Assembly (NCBI GenBank): GCA_029010715.1
Contig: JAQXKZ010000039.1
Span: 1 to 64,000 of the forward strand
Reading direction: 5' to 3'
From: Clostridiales bacterium
GTDB lineage: Bacteria; Bacillota; Clostridia; Oscillospirales; Oscillospiraceae
Length of the DNA: 64,000 nucleotides
In this document: one piece after another, positions 40,324-49,606 of the stretch
Position numbering within the stretch: position 1 is the first letter of the stretch
Layout: the number at the start of each line of letters is the position of its first letter
Program-made: the position numbers and the translations under genes
The notes under the pieces: generated by a model
The model's database searches: none
Seen by the model: the letters and a program-made list of their open reading frames with translations, nothing else
Told to the model about the DNA's origin: nothing

Positions 40324-41502
40324 ATGATGAGATCCGAAAAGCTCTGGAGCCGTAATTTCGTGCTCGTAATAATCATCAATTTTCTTGTGTTCATGAACCA
40401 CATCATGCTGCTGTCCACCTTCCCGTTCTATATCGAAAGTCTCGGCGGCAGCGAAGCGCTCGCAGGTCTCGCCGCGACCCTGTTTTCCTTCATCGCGGTG
40501 CTCTGCCGCCCCTTCGTCGGCTGGATGCTCGACAGCGGCAGGCGGCGCGCAATACTGCTGGCCGGCCTCTGCGGAATGATACTGATGCCCTTCGGATATA
40601 TATTCGCCTCGGTCATTTTTCTGGCCTTTGTGTTCAGAATGGTGCAGGGGGCGTCCCTTGCGCTTTCCAACACCGCAACCGCTACGATAGCCTCTGACGT
40701 CATTCCGCCGGCGCGTTTCTCCGAGGGCATGGGCATGTTCGGCATGGCGACTGCGCTGGCCACCTCCTGCGCCCCGGCGCTCGGCCTGTATCTGATGAAC
40801 AGCTTTGATTACACCGTGCTTTTTGCCTGCGCCTCCGGCTCGGCCGTCATCGCGATGATACTGTTCCTGCTGCTGAAGCTCAGGCCGGTAGAGGCGGCGC
40901 CGCACCCGCTGAACGTAAGGGCGCTGTTTGCCGGGAGCGCCGTACCCGCCTCGGCGATAGCGCTGGTTTTTATGCTGACCTTCGGAGCGCTTGAAAACTT
41001 CCTCGCAAAATATGCCGCCGGGAAGGGGCTGCCCTCCGGCGGGCTGTTCTTTGCGATCATGGCGGTCATGCTGCTGCTCGTCCGCCTCACGCTCGGCAAG
41101 TACGCCGACAGGAAGGGCGAGGGCATGTTCGTATACTCCTGCAACGCGGCGATGTTTGCGGCCTTTATGCTGCTGGCGCTCATACCGAACAGCGTGACTT
41201 TCGTGCTCGCCGCGATACTGGCCGGCTACGGCTTCGGCGGGCTCGAACCGGCGCTGCAGTCCATGGCCGTACACGGCTCGTCTCCGGCCGAGCGCGGCTC
41301 GGCAAACTCGACCTTTCTCTGCGCCTACGACATCGGCATAGGTCTCGGCGGCGGTATCGCCGGCTCGCTGATAACCGCGGCGGGCTATGAGAGCATGTTC
41401 CTGATACTCTCGGCGGCAAATGTCATCTCCGTGCTGATGTACGTGTTCTGGGGGAGACACGACCCGTCCTCAATGTCGTACGCGCTGCATCACGGCGTAT
41501 AA
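40324..41502 (+). CDS. MFS transporter
   Basis: 12-TM ORF with RPFVGWMLDSGRRR loop; ggagg SD. Confidence 0.88.
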   Translation: MMRSEKLWSRNFVLVIIINFLVFMNHIMLLSTFPFYIESLGGSEALAGLAATLFSFIAVLCRPFVGWMLDSGRRRAILLAGLCGMILMPFGYIFASVIFLAFVFRMVQGASLALSNTATATIASDVIPPARFSEGMGMFGMATALATSCAPALGLYLMNSFDYTVLFACASGSAVIAMILFLLLKLRPVEAAPHPLNVRALFAGSAVPASAIALVFMLTFGALENFLAKYAAGKGLPSGGLFFAIMAVMLLLVRLTLGKYADRKGEGMFVYSCNAAMFAAFMLLALIPNSVTFVLAAILAGYGFGGLEPALQSMAVHGSSPAERGSANSTFLCAYDIGIGLGGGIAGSLITAAGYESMFLILSAANVISVLMYVFWGRHDPSSMSYALHHGV

Positions 41503-41516
41503 GGGGGTGAAGCAAA

Positions 41517-42035
41517 ATGCCGGAAAACAAGGCTGAGAGAGTATTCTTCGGCGTACTCATGTCCGTGCTGATGGCGGCCGGCATGGAGGTATACAATGTG
41601 GCGATAAAAATGGGCTTTGCCGCCATGCCGGGCGGTCTGAGCGGCATGACAAATTCCGTTTTCCCGGCCGCGATGCTTGAAGCGGCCTATATGTGGATAT
41701 TCGTGTTTATCTTTTCAAATCTGTGGGGCAACCGGATCGGGCACGGTCTTGCAATGCGCATCGTCCGCCCCGGAGTTGACAATCCGTTTTTTATAACGCT
41801 GATGATCTCCGGCTGCACCGTGCTCATCATGTGCCCGACGATGAGCCTTGTCGCATCGCTGCTGTTCAATATCGGCCTCGGCGGAGCGCCGCTGCTGCAG
41901 CTGCCGGCTATATGGGCGGGCACGGTCATCAAGAATTTTCCGATGGCGCTGCTCTGGAATATCTTTGCGGCCGGGCCCCTGACACGCCTGATATTCCGCG
42001 CTGTCTGCCGCCGCGGCAGAGCAAAAAACGGTTGA
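41517..42035 (+). CDS. DUF2798-like small membrane protein
   Basis: Four-TM ORF, VFFGVLMSVLMAAGMEVYNVAIKMG. Confidence 0.6.
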   Translation: MPENKAERVFFGVLMSVLMAAGMEVYNVAIKMGFAAMPGGLSGMTNSVFPAAMLEAAYMWIFVFIFSNLWGNRIGHGLAMRIVRPGVDNPFFITLMISGCTVLIMCPTMSLVASLLFNIGLGGAPLLQLPAIWAGTVIKNFPMALLWNIFAAGPLTRLIFRAVCRRGRAKNG

Positions 42036-42107
42036 AATACAAATCGGATCGTATATAATAGTACCATCAGTTCACAAGGACACACAGTGCCCATGACTGA
42101 TGGTACT
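42032..42107 (+). promoter_or_regulatory. pgi promoter and structured 5' leader
   Basis: TTGAAA (42032-42037) N16 TATAAT (42054-42059); 11-bp perfect arms AGTACCATCAG (42060-42070)/CTGATGGTACT (42097-42107). Confidence 0.65.
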
Positions 42108-42131
42108 GTTTATATCGTCAGGAGGTATACC

Positions 42132-43403
42132 ATGGTTAAAGTTGACCTGTCCGGCGCCGCCGGATTCTTTACCGCCGCAGGCCCGGATTATGAGCTTGCC
42201 GCCATAGCGCACAAAACGCTGGCCGATAAGTCCGGCCTCGGCAATGATTTTACCGGCTGGGTCGAGCTGCCGCAGCGTGTGAAGGACACGGAGCTGGAGC
42301 GCATCGTCGCGGCGGCTGAGAAGATACGCGCCCGCTCAAGGGCGCTGGTGGTAATAGGCATCGGCGGCTCCTATCTCGGCGCGCGCGGAGCTATCGAACT
42401 GCTCAGGCCCATGCCCGGCAGGGACGATCCGAGAGTGTTTTTCGTGGGCAATACCCTCTCTTCCGACGCTGTATGCGACACTATAGACGCGCTCGGCGAC
42501 ATGGATTTTGACGTCAACGTCATATCCAAATCCGGCACTACGCTTGAACCTGCCGTCGCCTTCCGTATCTTCCGCGAGCTGCTGCAGAAAAAGTACGGCA
42601 AGGACGCGGACGGGCATATCTTTGCAACTACCGACGCGCACAAGGGCGTGCTTAACGGCCTTGCCCGGCAGCACGGCTGGGAGAGCTTTGTCGTCCCGGA
42701 TGACGTCGGAGGCCGCTTCAGCGTCCTGTCCGCAGTCGGCCTGCTTCCGATGGCTGTCGCCGGGATCGACGTGCGCCGCGTCACAGACGCCGCCATCTCC
42801 GAGATGAAGGCGCTCGACCTGCGCAGCCCCGAAAATCCCGCGTGGCAGTACGCCGCCGCGCGCCAGCTGCTCTACGGCAAGGGCTACAGCATAGAGCTGC
42901 TGGCCTGCTATGAGCCGAGCTTCCGGTTCATGGCCGAGTGGTGGAAGCAGCTTTACGGCGAGAGCGAGGGCAAGGACGGCAAGGGCATCTTCCCGGCCTC
43001 CGTCGAATTCAACGCCGACCTGCACTCCATGGGCCAGTACATCCAGTCCGGCCCGCGCACGCTTATGGAATCCGTTGTGCGCTTTACCGCGAGCCGCCGC
43101 GAGCTTGTATTCCCGTCCGAGGACGGCAACGCCGACGGGCTCAACTACCTCGCCGGACGCAAGCTCAGCGACATCAGCCTTGTCGCCGCCGACGCCGTCA
43201 GGGAGGCCCACGTCACCGGCGGCGTGCCGAACATGGTGATTGAGGTCCCGCGCCGTGATGAGGAGGGCTTCGCCGCTCTGGTCTGCTTCTTTGAGATGGC
43301 CTGCGCGATCTCGGGCTACATGTCCCGTGTCAACCCCTTCAACCAGCCGGGCGTCGAGGAGTACAAGAAGAACATGTTCCGGATGCTTGGAAAGCCGGAA
43401 TAA
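42132..43403 (+). CDS. pgi: Glucose-6-phosphate isomerase
   Basis: VVIGIGGSYLGARGAIE, VISKSGTTLEPAVAFR, GGRFSVLSAVGLLPMAVAGID, NPFNQPGVE. Confidence 0.97.
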   Translation: MVKVDLSGAAGFFTAAGPDYELAAIAHKTLADKSGLGNDFTGWVELPQRVKDTELERIVAAAEKIRARSRALVVIGIGGSYLGARGAIELLRPMPGRDDPRVFFVGNTLSSDAVCDTIDALGDMDFDVNVISKSGTTLEPAVAFRIFRELLQKKYGKDADGHIFATTDAHKGVLNGLARQHGWESFVVPDDVGGRFSVLSAVGLLPMAVAGIDVRRVTDAAISEMKALDLRSPENPAWQYAAARQLLYGKGYSIELLACYEPSFRFMAEWWKQLYGESEGKDGKGIFPASVEFNADLHSMGQYIQSGPRTLMESVVRFTASRRELVFPSEDGNADGLNYLAGRKLSDISLVAADAVREAHVTGGVPNMVIEVPRRDEEGFAALVCFFEMACAISGYMSRVNPFNQPGVEEYKKNMFRMLGKPE

Positions 43404-43836
43404 TTCCCCGGGCTCGCCAGGGACCGTTCAAGAGCCGGTTGATGAGAACGTTCCGCCTTGTCAGGCCCAAGCCCGTTTCACCGGACCCGGGCATGACGGA
43501 CATAAGGTACGAATCCGCTCCGGTTTTCGGCCGCCGGGTGCTTTGAAGATGTTCAGAATCCCGCTTTGCCGGAAAGGCTTGATAAGCCAAAATTTTCTGC
43601 GGCGCTTTATTCAGCCTGAGACGGACCGCCGGCCGCCTCAGGCTCCCTCGCCACCCGGCCTATAAGCTGAGCGGCGCCGGCTCTCTGACAGCCGGAGGGA
43701 CTGTTGAAAAAATGAGAATAACGGACAGAATTTAAAATATTACATTAAAGAAGTTATGGAGAAGTACCATAAACGGTACTTCTCCATAGCTTTTTCTGAG
43801 CGGAATATTTGGGGAATTCTGTTTTGCAATGCGCCG

Positions 43837-44847
43837 TTATTTGTCCGTATTTTTATTTCCCGCGGACTTCGCGGCGGCTCTGGCTTCTTTCCTGGCCTTT
43901 GCCCTGAGACGGAGCTTCCTGTAAAGCGGGCGGAGCGCGAAGAACAGCACGGTCAGGATGACCAGCGTCGGCAGCGCGGAGACGAGGAACACCAGCAGAT
44001 CCTTAAAGAAGCGTCCCGCAGCCTTCAGCGAACCGGTGAAAGCGTTCCAGAGACGCTGACCGTAGCTGACCGTGACGACCTTTTGCTCAGTGTATTCGCC
44101 GACCTCGCAGATGTTCAGATTTATGGTGCTGTAGTTTACCTGGCGGTCCCAGTTGTTGAGACTGGACTGAAGGGAGTCGATCCTGTACTGCAGTTCTGTC
44201 AGCTTCTCCTCGATGGTGATCGTGTCCTCGACAGTCTGCGCTTTCTCCATCATGTCGAGCAGGCGGGCCTCCTGAGTCCTGTAAGCGGTGAGCCTGGACT
44301 GCACATCGTAGTACTGAGCGCTGACATTCTGGGTATATGTATAGCTGTAGGGCACGTTGCCGAGAGTGGAGATGGTGTTCATAAGTATCTGGAACTTGTC
44401 GCTGGGCACACGTATGGTGTAGTCGGCGCTGCGGTTGTAGCTGGCGCCGCGGGAGATGCTGTAGTAGTTGGCGCCGTTGATGCTGCTTGACTGCACCCAG
44501 CCGCCGTATTCCCTGATGAGAGCGCCGAGCGCGTCGATGGTATCGTCGAACTCCGTGGTCTCGACGGTCGCGTCCGCGGAGTAAATGATCTTCTCCGGGT
44601 TCTCATCGGGCACGTCGCTCTGCGCTTCGCCGGAATTATTTCCGCCGTAGTCGCTTTCGCCGGCAGACGCCGCCATATCCATAGAGGCTAAGCCTGCGGC
44701 GGTGCCGTTGCTGCCGCGCGGCATGCTGTATTTCTCGGCCGGAGCAGACACAGCTTCGGTCTGGCTTGAATCCATGCTTGCACTGCCGCAGGCGCAGAGG
44801 GATAAGGTCATAATAAGCGCGAGTAAAAGAGCGGTCCACTTTTTCAT
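43837..44847 (-). CDS. DUF4349 domain-containing lipoprotein
   Basis: Lipobox LSLCACGS; TRTYSRSADYTIRVPSDKF-type region, coiled coil (LTELQYRIDSLQSSLNNWDRQVNYSTINLNI), C-terminal TM helix. Confidence 0.85.
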   Translation of the reverse strand: MKKWTALLLALIMTLSLCACGSASMDSSQTEAVSAPAEKYSMPRGSNGTAAGLASMDMAASAGESDYGGNNSGEAQSDVPDENPEKIIYSADATVETTEFDDTIDALGALIREYGGWVQSSSINGANYYSISRGASYNRSADYTIRVPSDKFQILMNTISTLGNVPYSYTYTQNVSAQYYDVQSRLTAYRTQEARLLDMMEKAQTVEDTITIEEKLTELQYRIDSLQSSLNNWDRQVNYSTINLNICEVGEYTEQKVVTVSYGQRLWNAFTGSLKAAGRFFKDLLVFLVSALPTLVILTVLFFALRPLYRKLRLRAKARKEARAAAKSAGNKNTDK

Positions 44848-45161
44848 CCTGTCTGTTTCCTTTCATTATAGTTTCGTCTGCAAATATCTGTAAATAACTG
44901 TCCTCGCCCGTATAGACGGCGGCTGAAGCGGAATGTTCCGGAAATACGGAGGTATATCAAAACTGCGGCGGGCAACCCGCCTTCGGCGTCTGCTCCTGCC
45001 GGATTATGCGCTGCAGCCTTAAGTTTACATGGAGGGGCTTTTCTGGTATACTTGAGACGGAATTTAACGGGAAAGCTATGCATGATACCGGCTGCCGCAG
45101 GTGCGCCGGAGTATGCATGAGAAAGCCTTTGCGCTTTCAACATGAAAAGGGAGGAGATGCT

Positions 45162-45902
45162 TTGCAAATAACACCGCTCAAAGTCTGGATCGCGTCCGTC
45201 GGGCTGACGCTGCTCTGCGCGGCTCTGTGCCGGGTATATCTGGAGTGCTGCCGGGTAAAGGATCATAAAAAGGCCTTCTGGTACAAGGGCGCGGCCGGAC
45301 TTTGTTTTGTCCTGCTCGGGCTGATGGGTATGTCCGGAAGCGTAAAGTGCGCGCTGTCGCCGGGAGTGTATTGCTCCCGTGTTTCTGCGGACTTCGCCCG
45401 GATGATCGCGGCAGGGCTCGGCCTCGGCCTGATGGGCGACCAGCTGCTCGCGCTGCGTTTTATATACGGAAAATATGAGACGCAGTTCTTTGCCGCCGGA
45501 ACGCTCAGCTTTGCGTTCGGCCACATCCTGTACATATGCGCCCTGTCAATGCGCGCTCCGGGAATACTTGTGACCGGCCTTGCCATCGGTCTTGCCGTGC
45601 TCGCGGTCTCGGTCGTATTCAACTGCCGCAAGGACACAAACGCCGGAAAAATGCAGGCGCCGGGTATGCTGTATATGGCGATAGTGGCGTTTATGGGCGC
45701 GCTCGCGGTTTCGGTCGCGATACACGCGCCGTCGGTGCCGGCCACACTCTTCGCGCTCGGCGGGGTCTGCTTTATAGTCAGCGACAATCTTCTCTGTGTT
45801 TACTGTTTCGGAAGCGACAGGCGCTTCGGAGTCAACATCGGCGTGCATGCGACCTATTATGCCGCCCAGCTTCTTATCGCGTGGAGCGTGTTCTTTATGT
45901 GA
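45162..45902 (+). CDS. Lysoplasmalogenase/YhhN-like integral membrane protein
   Basis: GLGLMGDQLLAL..AAGTLSFAFGHILYI..CFIVSDNLLC..YYAAQLLIAWS; TTG start 45162 after SD ggaggag. Confidence 0.75.
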   Translation: MQITPLKVWIASVGLTLLCAALCRVYLECCRVKDHKKAFWYKGAAGLCFVLLGLMGMSGSVKCALSPGVYCSRVSADFARMIAAGLGLGLMGDQLLALRFIYGKYETQFFAAGTLSFAFGHILYICALSMRAPGILVTGLAIGLAVLAVSVVFNCRKDTNAGKMQAPGMLYMAIVAFMGALAVSVAIHAPSVPATLFALGGVCFIVSDNLLCVYCFGSDRRFGVNIGVHATYYAAQLLIAWSVFFM

Positions 45903-45927
45903 ACGTCTGCGGAGGGAGATAGCAGAC

Positions 45928-46407
45928 ATGAGTGACAAACTGACATTCAGAAACGCAGAGCGCAGGGACACGGCCTTGATCCTGCGGTTCATAAAGGAGC
46001 TTGCCGATTATGAAAAAATGCTGGATGAGGTGGTTGCCGATGAAGCCACGCTTGAAGAATGGCTCTTCGACAAGCAAAAGGCGGAGGTCATCTTCGCAGT
46101 CGTCGACGGCAGAGAGATAGGCTTTGCGCTGTTCTTCCACAACTTTTCCACATTCCTCGGGCACGCCGGTATTTACCTTGAGGATCTGTACGTAATGCCG
46201 GAATACCGCGGCAAGGGTTACGGAAAAGCGATACTGAAAAAGCTCGCCTCGATTGCCGTCGAGCGCGGCTGCGGGCGGCTCGAATGGTGGTGCCTTGACT
46301 GGAACAAGCCCAGCATCGATTTTTATCTGTCCTTGGGCGCGGAGCCTATGTCGGACTGGACGGTTTACCGCATCGCCGGGGACACGCTCAGGCAGCTTGC
46401 CGACTGA
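45928..46407 (+). CDS. GNAT-family N-acetyltransferase
   Basis: IYLEDLYVMPEYRGKGYGKAILKKLASIAVERGCGRLEWWCLDWNKPSIDFYLSLGA. Confidence 0.93.
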   Translation: MSDKLTFRNAERRDTALILRFIKELADYEKMLDEVVADEATLEEWLFDKQKAEVIFAVVDGREIGFALFFHNFSTFLGHAGIYLEDLYVMPEYRGKGYGKAILKKLASIAVERGCGRLEWWCLDWNKPSIDFYLSLGAEPMSDWTVYRIAGDTLRQLAD

Positions 46408-46484
46408 GCGGACAGTTACAGCATTTCGGGGAGAGAACATGGACATAGAATTATATTATCAGGGAAAATAAGAGAATAAAGAAT

Positions 46485-46528
46485 GAAAAACTCCCTGCGC
46501 TTTACGGAAAAGCGCAGGGAGTTTTTCA
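46485..46528 (+). terminator. Intrinsic terminator
   Basis: AAACTCCCTGCGCTT-tacgga-AAAGCGCAGGGAGTTTTT. Confidence 0.85.
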
Positions 46529-46563
46529 CAGAGGGGTACAAGCGTAAAATACGCAGAAACTTG

Positions 46564-46593
46564 TTGACATTATATATATTATATATATATAAT
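46564..46593 (+). promoter_or_regulatory. Sigma-A-type promoter within a TA-dinucleotide tract
   Basis: TTGACA (46564-46569) N18 TATAAT (46588-46593). Confidence 0.65.
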
Positions 46594-46634
46594 TGTACTC
46601 TGCCAGGAGAGAAAAAGAATGGGGGAAATGTAAT

Positions 46635-47129
46635 ATGAGATATGTAATTTATGTAGTCATAGCGTACGTTCTCCTTACGAGCAGCATGGGCGCGCCCTTT
46701 ATCAGCAGGTTAGCCTTAGCGGCAATTATTTATTTTGTTGCCAAATGGTGCGGAATCATGAGCCCGAAGGAATCTGCTGCCTCAAACCCGAAGGAATCTA
46801 CTGCCTCAAAGTTTCGGTCAATGTCCGACGAAACCCGGGCTGACCCGAAATTTAAAGCGGAGAAAAAGGCACAGCGTCAAGCACAGAAAGATGCAGACAG
46901 AGAAGCCGTGGAGAGAATCGTTAACGGGTTTCTGCGTGATGCAGAGCAGTGCGCAAAGCGCGGCGGCCGCTCCATGAGATATGATCTGAGGTATCTGCTT
47001 CCTGATGATAAAAAATATGTTGAGAGAGCAGCCATGGAATTGGGAAAAAGAGGATTCATTTTTGTTCAGGTCTATTTTCCCACCGGTAGTGATTTCGATG
47101 GAACTGGGTACATAAAAGCCCGCTGGTGA
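46635..47129 (+). CDS. Hypothetical membrane-anchored protein with duplicated PKESxAS motif
   Basis: ORF with N-terminal TM and charged region; in-frame 24-bp tandem duplication at 46763-46810. Confidence 0.65.
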   Translation: MRYVIYVVIAYVLLTSSMGAPFISRLALAAIIYFVAKWCGIMSPKESAASNPKESTASKFRSMSDETRADPKFKAEKKAQRQAQKDADREAVERIVNGFLRDAEQCAKRGGRSMRYDLRYLLPDDKKYVERAAMELGKRGFIFVQVYFPTGSDFDGTGYIKARW

Positions 47130-47137
47130 TCTTCACG

Positions 47138-47194
47138 AAAAAAGGACGACTTTCACTGACACATGCGTATCGGAGAAAGCCGTCCTTTTTTAGT
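47138..47194. terminator. Bidirectional terminator between convergent genes
   Basis: AAAAAAGGACG.CTTTC..GAAAG.CGTCCTTTTTT. Confidence 0.8.
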
Positions 47195-47212
47195 TTAGAA
47201 CCTTTCTGCCTT

Positions 47213-47431
47213 TTATGCCTTGGGCGTCTCGCCCTTTTTCGGCAGCTTGTGCTTCTTGCCGTCGGGCGTGACGATATAGGTGTTCTCCAGCAGCTCTATC
47301 GTGCCGCGGCGCCAGTCCTCGATATACTCCTTGCGCAGCGCGGCGCGCTCCTCCTGCTCATCTGCGGTCAGCTCCCGCTCCTTTGCAAGATGCGCAAGCT
47401 CGTTTATGCGGTCAAGCTTTTCCTGTGTCAT
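47213..47431 (-). CDS. DUF896 domain-containing protein (YnzC-like)
   Basis: DRINELAHLAKERELTADEQEERAALRKEYIEDWR. Confidence 0.93.
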   Translation of the reverse strand: MTQEKLDRINELAHLAKERELTADEQEERAALRKEYIEDWRRGTIELLENTYIVTPDGKKHKLPKKGETPKA

Positions 47432-48030
47432 GCTTTGCCCTCCTCGTCTATAGTCCCCAGCTCGTCGAGCGTCAGCTCAAAGGCCGGGATGAATTTATCC
47501 AAGAAATATTTCACCTCCGGCAGCGGGCTCGCGTCGAGTATGGCGCGGGTCTGCTTCTCGGCGGAAATAAACTCGTTATTGCCGGCCTTGCGCTCCTCAA
47601 TGCACTTGATGTATGCCGAGAGCTTGTCGGCGGCTTTGACGATATCGTGCAGCTGTACGGAGTCCTCGCCGCAGAGCAGGGACTCGTATGTGCCGCGCAT
47701 TGCTTCCGGCAGCGTGGCAATGAGCTTGCTGCAGGCGAGCTGCTCGACCTGCCTGTAGGCGTTCTGTATGTCCTCGCTGTGGTATTTTATCGGCGTCGGC
47801 AAGTCGCCGGTCAGTATTTCGGAGCTGTCGTGAAACAGCGCGACGGACGCGCACTTATCCGGGTCGCAGGGCACGCCGTAAATGTCGCGGCGGATGACAG
47901 CCAATGCATGCGCTATGACTGCGACCATGTGGCTGTGTTCCTGAATGTTCTCCGGCAGCGAGTTTCTCATCAGGCTCCAGCGGCCGATGTAGCGCATACG
48001 CGAAATATAGGCAAAAAAGTTGTGGCTCAT
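47428..48030 (-). CDS. HD-domain 5'-nucleotidase, YfbR-like
   Basis: FAYISRMRYIGRWSLMRNSLPENIQEHSHMVAVIAHAL, ALFHDSSEILTGDLPTPIKYH; start Met at 48030. Confidence 0.88.
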   Translation of the reverse strand: MSHNFFAYISRMRYIGRWSLMRNSLPENIQEHSHMVAVIAHALAVIRRDIYGVPCDPDKCASVALFHDSSEILTGDLPTPIKYHSEDIQNAYRQVEQLACSKLIATLPEAMRGTYESLLCGEDSVQLHDIVKAADKLSAYIKCIEERKAGNNEFISAEKQTRAILDASPLPEVKYFLDKFIPAFELTLDELGTIDEEGKA

Positions 48031-48157
48031 ATCGTTTACCGATTCTCCGTATATTGATTCTCTGTCTGATTTGTGGTTCAATTGATTCTATCACGGCGGA
48101 GGGCATATTTCAACATCCATGTCAGAGCCTCGTTGAAGGCGGTTAATACCAGGTTAC

Positions 48158-48275
48158 AACAGAAGGCAGACAAGGATCTGCGCCGCGGAATCGCGTAAGG
48201 CGCAGAGCATAACGGAGATATATGCTCATGGGCGCCAACGGGGCACGCCGCGATTATGACCGGGAAGAATGTCCC
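48158..48275. repeat. Dispersed intergenic repeat, copy A
   Basis: Core 48199-48263 aligns gaplessly with 55577-55641 (9 mismatches in 65 by eye). Confidence 0.85.
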
Positions 48276-48358
48276 GTTCAGCATAAAATCCGGCTCTCGC
48301 CGTGGGAGCACCGGCGTCTGAATGAGACGGCGGAAAAAGGTTTAAAAGGAGTTGGAGC

Positions 48359-49498
48359 ATGTATAAGGGACATAAGGTGCTCGACGGGCACGTACACTAT
48401 ACGCTTGACATAGACCCGGACTATTTTGTCTCGCTGCTGGACAAAACCGGCACGGACACGGCAAATCTTGCAGTCATAACGCACGGGGACCGCGTCTCCT
48501 GCACGCCGGAGGCGCTGGCGCTCAAGGACATGTATCCGGGACGCTTTTATGTTTTCGGCAGCCTTGACCCCTGCCTTTACTACCGCGGCGGGGAGGGCAT
48601 GGGCGCGCTGATGGCGGAGTATGCGCAGAGCCTGCTCGCCGCCGGCTGCGACGGTATAAAGCTGCTCGAGGGCAAGCCGCAGCTGAGGCGCGCGCTGCCG
48701 GTGCCGGACTTCGACCTGCAGTGCTGGCGTGCTTTCTGGGACTGGGTCGAGCGGGAGAGGGTGCCGGTGCTCTGGCACGTCAATGACCCGGAAAATTTCT
48801 GGGACAGAAGCTCGGTACCGGTCTGGGCCGCTCGGCAGGGCTGGCTCTACGACGAGAGCTACATCAACAACGAGGAGCAGTACCGCCAGGTGCTTTCCGT
48901 CGTGCAGCAGCACCCGCAGATTAAAATAGTTTTCGCACATTTCTTCTTCATGTCGGCGCAGCTGCCGAGACTGGAAAAGATCCTGAGCGCGTACCCTGAG
49001 GTCATGACCGACCTCACGCCGGGCATAGAGATGTACGAAAACTTCTCGCGCACGCCTGATGAAACGCGCCGTTTCTTCGACAGGTTCCACGACCGCATAA
49101 TATACGGCACCGACATCGGCAGCCGTTTCGTCTACAACACCGAGGGCAGGCCCTTCAACGAGAAGGAGAACCTTCGCCGGCCCGAGATCGTGCGTGCGTT
49201 TGTTTCGGACACGGGGAGTGAGACCGTGGCTTCGGACGGAAACTTCGTCCATGACAGGCCGGATTTTGAAATGATGGGCCTCGGACTGGACGGAGAGAGG
49301 CTCGACGAGGTGCTGAGCGGCAATTTTCAAAGATTCGTGGGCGGAGAGCCGCTCCCGGTCATACCGGAAAAGGCTCTGGAGCTCTGCCGGGATACCCGCC
49401 GCAAGCTGGAAAGAGCGGCGGCGCTGCCGGGCTTTAAGCCCGACTTCGCAGGAATCGAAAAGGCCGAAGCGTATTTTTCGGGCAAATGCGGCAGATAA
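48359..49498 (+). CDS. Amidohydrolase-family metal-dependent hydrolase
   Basis: KVLDGHVHYT, VPVLWHVNDP, IKIVFAHFFF, IIYGTDIGS. Confidence 0.85.
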   Translation: MYKGHKVLDGHVHYTLDIDPDYFVSLLDKTGTDTANLAVITHGDRVSCTPEALALKDMYPGRFYVFGSLDPCLYYRGGEGMGALMAEYAQSLLAAGCDGIKLLEGKPQLRRALPVPDFDLQCWRAFWDWVERERVPVLWHVNDPENFWDRSSVPVWAARQGWLYDESYINNEEQYRQVLSVVQQHPQIKIVFAHFFFMSAQLPRLEKILSAYPEVMTDLTPGIEMYENFSRTPDETRRFFDRFHDRIIYGTDIGSRFVYNTEGRPFNEKENLRRPEIVRAFVSDTGSETVASDGNFVHDRPDFEMMGLGLDGERLDEVLSGNFQRFVGGEPLPVIPEKALELCRDTRRKLERAAALPGFKPDFAGIEKAEAYFSGKCGR

Positions 49499-49606
49499 GT
49501 CTTGCAAAAGCTTGACAGCGGTGTTAGAATTTCACTTTGTGTTGAAAATAGTACATGGAAGCTTGGGACGCAGTGATGCGGGCCCTTCAAGGGAGTTCTG
49601 AAAGAT

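Noticed and set aside
46570-46593. (TA)n tract considered as a microsatellite/phase-variation tract
   Set aside because: Short and interrupted; explained as the spacer and -10 of a sigma-A promoter, though length variation between strains could be checked
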